Notes under the pieces: generated by a model
Database searches by the model: none
Seen by the model: only the letters and a program-made list of their open reading frames with translations
Told to the model about the DNA's origin: nothing
Translations under genes and position numbers: made by a program
Shown: one piece after another, positions 5,184-8,637 of the stretch
Position numbering within the stretch: position 1 is the stretch's first letter
Layout: each line of letters opens with the position of its first letter
From: JBOGED01 sp050743625
GTDB lineage: Bacteria; Actinomycetota; Nitriliruptoria; Euzebyales; Egibacteraceae
Direction of reading: 5' to 3'
Assembly: GCA_050743625.1 (NCBI GenBank)
Contig: JBOGED010000639.1
Coordinates: forward strand, 1-8,637
Length of the DNA stretch: 8,637 nt

Positions 5184-5765
5184 ATGAGCACGGCCGCTAT
5201 GGGAGACTTGTTCGACCATGAGGGCCCCTGGACCGAACACGACTACCTCGCCCTGCCCGAGGACCGGCGGCGCATCGAGCTGCTCGACGGCGGGCTGTTG
5301 ATGAGCCCCAACGCCGGCTCCGAGCATCAGCGGCTGTCCTCTCACCTCTGGCACGCGCTGTTGTTGGCCGCTCCCGAGGAGCTTGAGGTCCTCGAGGCGG
5401 TCAACGTCCGGGCGGCGCCGGGCAAGATCCTCATCCCCGACCTGGCCGTCGTCACCCCCCCAGGCCTCAAGGTCAAGATCTTCGAGCCGGATCAGATCGT
5501 GATGGTGGTGGAGCTGTCCGGGCCGGGCAGCGTCGCGGTGGACCGAGCGGTCAAGCCTGGGCTCTACGCTCAGGCCGGCATTCCGTATTACCTGCGGATC
5601 GAGCTGAGCCAACACGCGCCATGCGCGCTCGCCTATACGCTGCGCGGCGGCCGGTACGAGCTAGCCCACCAGTTCCTGCCAGGCGAGCCGTTACGGCTGG
5701 CCGAGCCGTTCGCCATCGACATCGACCTCGCCACCCTCGCGCAGCGGACCCGCCCGCCTGCCTGA
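5184..5765 (+). CDS. Uma2 family protein (DUF820, restriction-endonuclease-like fold)
   Basis: This 193-residue protein has the usual length and motifs of the Uma2/DUF820 family, which has the PD-(D/E)XK endonuclease fold and is often present in many copies in actinobacteria and cyanobacteria; the biological role is unsettled. Visible are WTEHDYLALPEDRRRIELLDG (16-36, with E32), SEHQRLSSHL (46-55), IPDLAVV (84-90, D86), MVVELSGPGSVAVDRAVKPG (107-126, with E110, D120 and K124) and LYAQAGIPYYLRIEL (127-141). The acidic residues and lysine expected for metal-dependent cleavage are present. The start is fixed by the strong ribosome site. It stands alone, 86 bases after the small membrane protein, and may be read from the same message. 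Its last 75 bases are overlapped on the other strand by the ABC ATPase gene. Confidence 0.88.
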   Translation: MSTAAMGDLFDHEGPWTEHDYLALPEDRRRIELLDGGLLMSPNAGSEHQRLSSHLWHALLLAAPEELEVLEAVNVRAAPGKILIPDLAVVTPPGLKVKIFEPDQIVMVVELSGPGSVAVDRAVKPGLYAQAGIPYYLRIELSQHAPCALAYTLRGGRYELAHQFLPGEPLRLAEPFAIDIDLATLAQRTRPPA

Positions 5766-6578
5766 GGCAGGGTCTGGGGGACGCGCGCCGACACGCGCCT
5801 GGCGGCCCCTGATGGGAATGCACAGCGGCGTGCCGCTCACGGGATGAGCAACGACGCGCGCCTCGATGCCGAAGGCCATGCGCAGCACGTCGGGTGTGAG
5901 CACCTGAGCGGGTGTGCCTTGCTCGACGAGCGCGCCGTCTTTGAGGACGAAGATGTGGTCGGCGTACTCCGACGCCATGTTGAAGTCGTGTAGCACCATC
6001 GCCACGGTCTTGCCCTGGTCTCGGTTGAGGTGGGCGAGCAGGTCCAGGACCTCCAGTTGGAAGGCGACGTCGAGGAAGGTGGTGGGCTCGTCGAGCAGGA
6101 GGAGGTCGGTGCCCTGGGCCAGGCACAGCGCGATCCACGCGCGCTGCCGCTGGCCACCGGAGAGCGTATCGACGAACCGTGCGCGCAGCTCGATCATGCC
6201 GGTGGCCTCCAAGGACCATTCGACGATCTCCCGGTCGTGCTTGGACGGGGTCTTCAGCGCCGCGCGGTGGGGGTGGCGGCCGTACCAGACCAGGTCCTCG
6301 ACCGAGATCGACTCGGGAGCGACCAGCAGCTGGGGCAGGATCGCGAGCCGCCGCGCGACCTCTTTGGTGGACAGCGTGTTGATCGACTGGCCGTCCAGGA
6401 CGACCGTGCCTCGCCGCGGGGAGAGCAGCCGGGACAGCGCCCGCAGCACGGTCGACTTGCCGCAGCCGTTCGGCCCGATGAGGACGGACACCTTGCCGTC
6501 GGGGATCGCCAGCGACAGGTCGGCGACCACAACCTTCTCGTCGTAGCGGAGCTGGACCCCGTTCGCCTCAAGGCGCAT
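5691..6578 (-). CDS. Iron-siderophore ABC transporter ATP-binding protein (FecE/FepC family)
   Basis: This is the cytosolic ATPase that powers Fe(III)-siderophore import with the two permeases encoded just upstream. All motifs are intact in the 295-residue protein: Walker A GPNGCGKST (35-43), Q-loop Q83, signature LSGGQRQRAW (139-148), Walker B LLLLDEP (159-165) and switch histidine H197 (VLHDFN). The FecE-type ending VSGTPLCIPI (247-256) is present. The ATG at 6578 has GGGAG about 6 bases upstream and lies 2 bases after the permease stop, so the genes are coupled. About 39 residues follow the point where family members normally end; this Arg/Gly-rich tail overlaps the converging Uma2 gene by 75 bp and is probably dispensable read-through caused by a lost or shifted stop codon. 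The family is certain; the siderophore is not. Confidence 0.93.
   Translation of the reverse strand: MRLEANGVQLRYDEKVVVADLSLAIPDGKVSVLIGPNGCGKSTVLRALSRLLSPRRGTVVLDGQSINTLSTKEVARRLAILPQLLVAPESISVEDLVWYGRHPHRAALKTPSKHDREIVEWSLEATGMIELRARFVDTLSGGQRQRAWIALCLAQGTDLLLLDEPTTFLDVAFQLEVLDLLAHLNRDQGKTVAMVLHDFNMASEYADHIFVLKDGALVEQGTPAQVLTPDVLRMAFGIEARVVAHPVSGTPLCIPIRGRQARVGARPPDPASGRRAGPLREGGEVDVDGERLGQP
5757..5771. terminator. Small hairpin enclosing the Uma2 stop codon
   Basis: CCTGCC (5757-5762) and GGCAGG (5766-5771) form a perfect 6-bp stem whose three-base loop is the TGA stop of the Uma2 gene. A second short stem, GCGCG/CGCGC (5783-5798), follows. Neither has a T-tract. This is a possible bidirectional attenuation point for the converging genes, but it lies inside the frame of the ABC ATPase tail. 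Confidence 0.25.
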
Positions 6579-6580
6579 AC

Positions 6581-7624
6581 CTATCTCCCGGAGGTGGTGG
6601 CTTTGGCGGTCTTGGCCAGCAGGTAGAGGAAGTACGGGCCGCCGATCAGCGCGGTGATGAGACCGGCGGGGATCTCCAAGGGTGGATTGACGCCACGCCC
6701 GAACGCGTCCGCGACCAGCATCAAGACGACGCCGACCGCGGCGGCCGTGGGAAGCAGCGCGGCGTGCCGCCCCCCGACCAGCCGGCGGGCGATGTGTGGC
6801 GCGATCAGCCCCACGAAGCCGACGGTGCCGGCGACCGCGACCGCCGAGCTGGCCAGCGCGACCGCGAGCGCCAGCGCGATCTGGCGGGTGCGCTCCACGG
6901 GCTCGCCCAGGCCGCTGGCCAGGTCGTCGCCTAGGCCCAGCACGTCGAGCTTGCGCGTCTGGTAGAGCACGGCCGGGAGGAGCAACAGGATCCATGGCAG
7001 GAAGAGCGCGACGTCGCGCATCGTGCGCCCGAACAGGCTGCCGGTCAACCAGATCAGCGCGCTGTTCACGTCGGGCGGGTTGCGCACGATCAGGTAGCGG
7101 ATGCCCGCCTCGCAGGCGGCGCTGACCGCGATCCCGACCATCGCGAGCCGCACCGGCGTCGTGCCGCGGCGGTAGGCGAACAAGTAGACCAGCAGCGCCG
7201 CTCCCATCCCACCGGCGACCGCGGCGAGCGGGATCGCCGCCACCCCGGCGGTTGGCCAGGCCAGCAGCATGACCATCGCGCCGAGCCCCGCGCCCTTGGT
7301 GATGCCGATGATGTCCGGCGCGGCGAGCGGGTTGCGGATGACCCCCTGCAGCACGCCGCCGGAGACCGCGAGCCCGATGCCGACGAGCCAGGACACGAGC
7401 ACGCGCGGGAGGAGGAAGTCGACCATCAGGTCGGCTCTCACCGGGTCGATGCCACCGGTGAGGAGGCCGATCGCGTCGCCCAGGCCGATGCCAGCGGTGC
7501 CCACACCGAGCGTCAGCAGGCTCAGCACGAGCGCGATGAGGATCAGGGACAGTGGGACCATGACCGTTCGGGCGGGAACGGCCCGGGCCATGCGCCGCCA
7601 AGCCGGCGCTGAGACCGAGGTCAC
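6581..7624 (-). CDS. Iron-siderophore ABC transporter permease 2 (FecCD family)
   Basis: This 347-residue membrane permease forms half of the channel for Fe(III)-siderophore import and is very hydrophobic, as expected for about ten helices. FecCD landmarks are visible: SGGVLQGVIRNPLAAPDIIG (88-107) followed by ITKGAG, RNPPDVNSALIWLTGSLFG in the middle, and VGFVGLIAPHIARRLVG in the last third, which includes the loop contacting the ATPase. The end VNPPLEIPAGLITALIGGPYF is also typical. The start is GTG 7624, overlapping the TGA of permease 1 by 4 bases (GTGA), so translation is coupled. The frame stays open upstream to 8308, but that portion is out-of-frame reading of permease 1. The preceding 20 residues, MTSVSAPAWRRMARAVPART, form a polar cytosolic leader before the first helix. 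Confidence 0.92.
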   Translation of the reverse strand: MTSVSAPAWRRMARAVPARTVMVPLSLILIALVLSLLTLGVGTAGIGLGDAIGLLTGGIDPVRADLMVDFLLPRVLVSWLVGIGLAVSGGVLQGVIRNPLAAPDIIGITKGAGLGAMVMLLAWPTAGVAAIPLAAVAGGMGAALLVYLFAYRRGTTPVRLAMVGIAVSAACEAGIRYLIVRNPPDVNSALIWLTGSLFGRTMRDVALFLPWILLLLPAVLYQTRKLDVLGLGDDLASGLGEPVERTRQIALALAVALASSAVAVAGTVGFVGLIAPHIARRLVGGRHAALLPTAAAVGVVLMLVADAFGRGVNPPLEIPAGLITALIGGPYFLYLLAKTAKATTSGR

Positions 7625-8637
7625 GTGCTCATCTTCGTCCGGCGGGCCAGGACCACGAAGAACGGCGTGCCGATCAGGGCCAGGACCACGCCCGCGGGGG
7701 CCTCGAACGGGTAGCGGATGTAGCGCGAGCCGATGTCGGCATACACGACCAGCGCGGAGCCGACCAGCGCCGACAGCGGGATCACCACGAAATGGTTCAC
7801 GGTGCCTGCCAGCCTGCGGACGATGTGCGGGACGATCAGCCCGACGAAGCTGATGGGCCCGGCGACGGCAACCGCGGAGCCGACGAGCATGATGATGAGC
7901 AGCGCTCCGAGGATCCGGACGCGCTCGACGCGCAGGCCCACCCCGCGCGCCATGTCCTCGCCGAGCGCGAGGACGTTCAACGAGCTGGCCAGCGCCATCG
8001 CGCCGACGAACCCCGCGGCCGCCCACGGCGCGACGGTGGCGATGTCCTGCGCCTTCGCGAAGTTGACGCCACCGACCAGCCAGAAGAAGACGTTGTTCGT
8101 CTGGTTGTCGTTGAAGATCACAAACCCTTGCGTGAGGGAGATCAGCAGGGCGGAGACCGTGAACCCGGCCAGCGCGAGCCGCACGTTGCTGGTCCGGCCG
8201 GTCCCCGCGCCCGCCAGCAGCAGCACGACCAGGCCGGCGATGGCACCCCCGGCGAAGGCCGCGGCCACGAGGGCCTGACCGGTCACGAAGGTGAAGAGCG
8301 TGAGACATCCGACCACGACGACGGCGGCCCCCGCGGTGACTCCCATGATCTCCGGCGCGGCGATGGGGTTCGCCGTGATGCCCTGCATGACCGCGCCACT
8401 GACCGACATGCTCGAGCCGACGACCGCGGCCAGCAGCGCCCGCGGCAGCCGGACGGTGCGGACGATCAGCGCCTCCGGCGTGGCGGCCCCGCCGAAGACC
8501 GCGGCGAGGACCGCGCCGACCCCGATGGTCGTGGTCCCGATCGCCATGTCCCAGCCCAACCCCGCGACCAGGACCGCCACGGCGGCCGCCCCGACGGCGA
8601 CCGGGCGGCCCCAGCGCCCGCCGCCAGCGGTCCCGGG
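7621..8637 (-). CDS. Iron-siderophore ABC transporter permease 1 (FecCD family), 5' end beyond window
   Basis: This is the first permease of the Fe(III)-siderophore importer and pairs with permease 2. The frame is open to the right edge of the window. A GTG at 8580 could be read as a start, but the 19 codons upstream (ending RPVAVGAAA) continue smoothly into the first membrane helix, so the true start probably lies outside. FecCD signatures are VSGAVMQGITANPIAAPEIM followed by GVTAGAA, NNVFFWLVGGVNF, ISFVGLIVPHIVRRLAG, and YPFEAPAGVVLALIGTPFF near the end. It ends RRTKMST with a TGA that overlaps the next start. Gene order permease, permease, ATPase is normal for this family. A substrate-binding lipoprotein gene is expected upstream or elsewhere; none is in the window. 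Confidence 0.92.
   Translation of the reverse strand, partial: PGTAGGGRWGRPVAVGAAAVAVLVAGLGWDMAIGTTTIGVGAVLAAVFGGAATPEALIVRTVRLPRALLAAVVGSSMSVSGAVMQGITANPIAAPEIMGVTAGAAVVVVGCLTLFTFVTGQALVAAAFAGGAIAGLVVLLLAGAGTGRTSNVRLALAGFTVSALLISLTQGFVIFNDNQTNNVFFWLVGGVNFAKAQDIATVAPWAAAGFVGAMALASSLNVLALGEDMARGVGLRVERVRILGALLIIMLVGSAVAVAGPISFVGLIVPHIVRRLAGTVNHFVVIPLSALVGSALVVYADIGSRYIRYPFEAPAGVVLALIGTPFFVVLARRTKMST

Noticed and set aside
6579..7601. Upstream continuation of the ATPase frame
   Set aside because: It is Ala/Arg/Gly-rich low-complexity reading of the permease 2 gene in another frame; ATG 6578 with a good ribosome site starts the real ATPase.

Overview
The window reads as chromosomal DNA from a high-G+C Gram-positive bacterium, most likely an actinomycete. 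The grounds are very high G+C in the right half (48 of 60 bases in 8161-8220), frequent GTG starts, a Uma2-family protein, a FecCD/FecE iron-chelate transporter, and two genes that look leaderless. Composition is mosaic: the left-hand sugar transferase gene and the sequence next to it are much poorer in G+C (26 of 60 in 481-540). No tRNA, rRNA, CRISPR array, transposase or integrase is visible.

Layout. Bases 1-36 are a perfect, loopless 36-bp palindrome just past the 3' end of a minus-strand polyprenyl-phosphate sugar transferase (78-815). A non-coding stretch of about 450 bases follows, then a plus-strand SAM-dependent methyltransferase (1262-2125). This converges on a minus-strand PD-(D/E)XK nuclease with a Cas4/AddB-like iron-sulfur cysteine set (2198-3358). 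Upstream of the nuclease on the same strand is a ChrB N-domain protein (3396-4049). Divergent from that is a two-gene plus-strand unit: a COG4280-type membrane protein (4121-4861) and an ATGA-overlapping small membrane protein (4858-5097). A Uma2-family protein follows (5184-5765). The right third is a minus-strand iron-siderophore ABC importer read from the right edge inward: permease 1 (cut by the window edge), permease 2, ATPase. Its last gene overlaps the end of the Uma2 gene tail to tail by 75 bp.

How the genes may work together. The importer genes are tightly coupled (4-bp overlap, then a 2-bp gap) and should form one Fe(III)-siderophore uptake system whose binding protein lies outside the window. 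The most intriguing section is 3396-5097. A ChrB-like protein with no ChrA transporter faces a membrane protein carrying two E-x-x-E motifs like those of FTR1-type iron permeases, plus a tiny membrane partner. The divergent promoter region holds two adjacent dyads built from the half-site CTTC(A/G)C, centred about two helical turns apart and covering the -35 and -10 elements. I read this as a candidate ion- or oxyanion-responsive transport module. That function is inference, not demonstrated.
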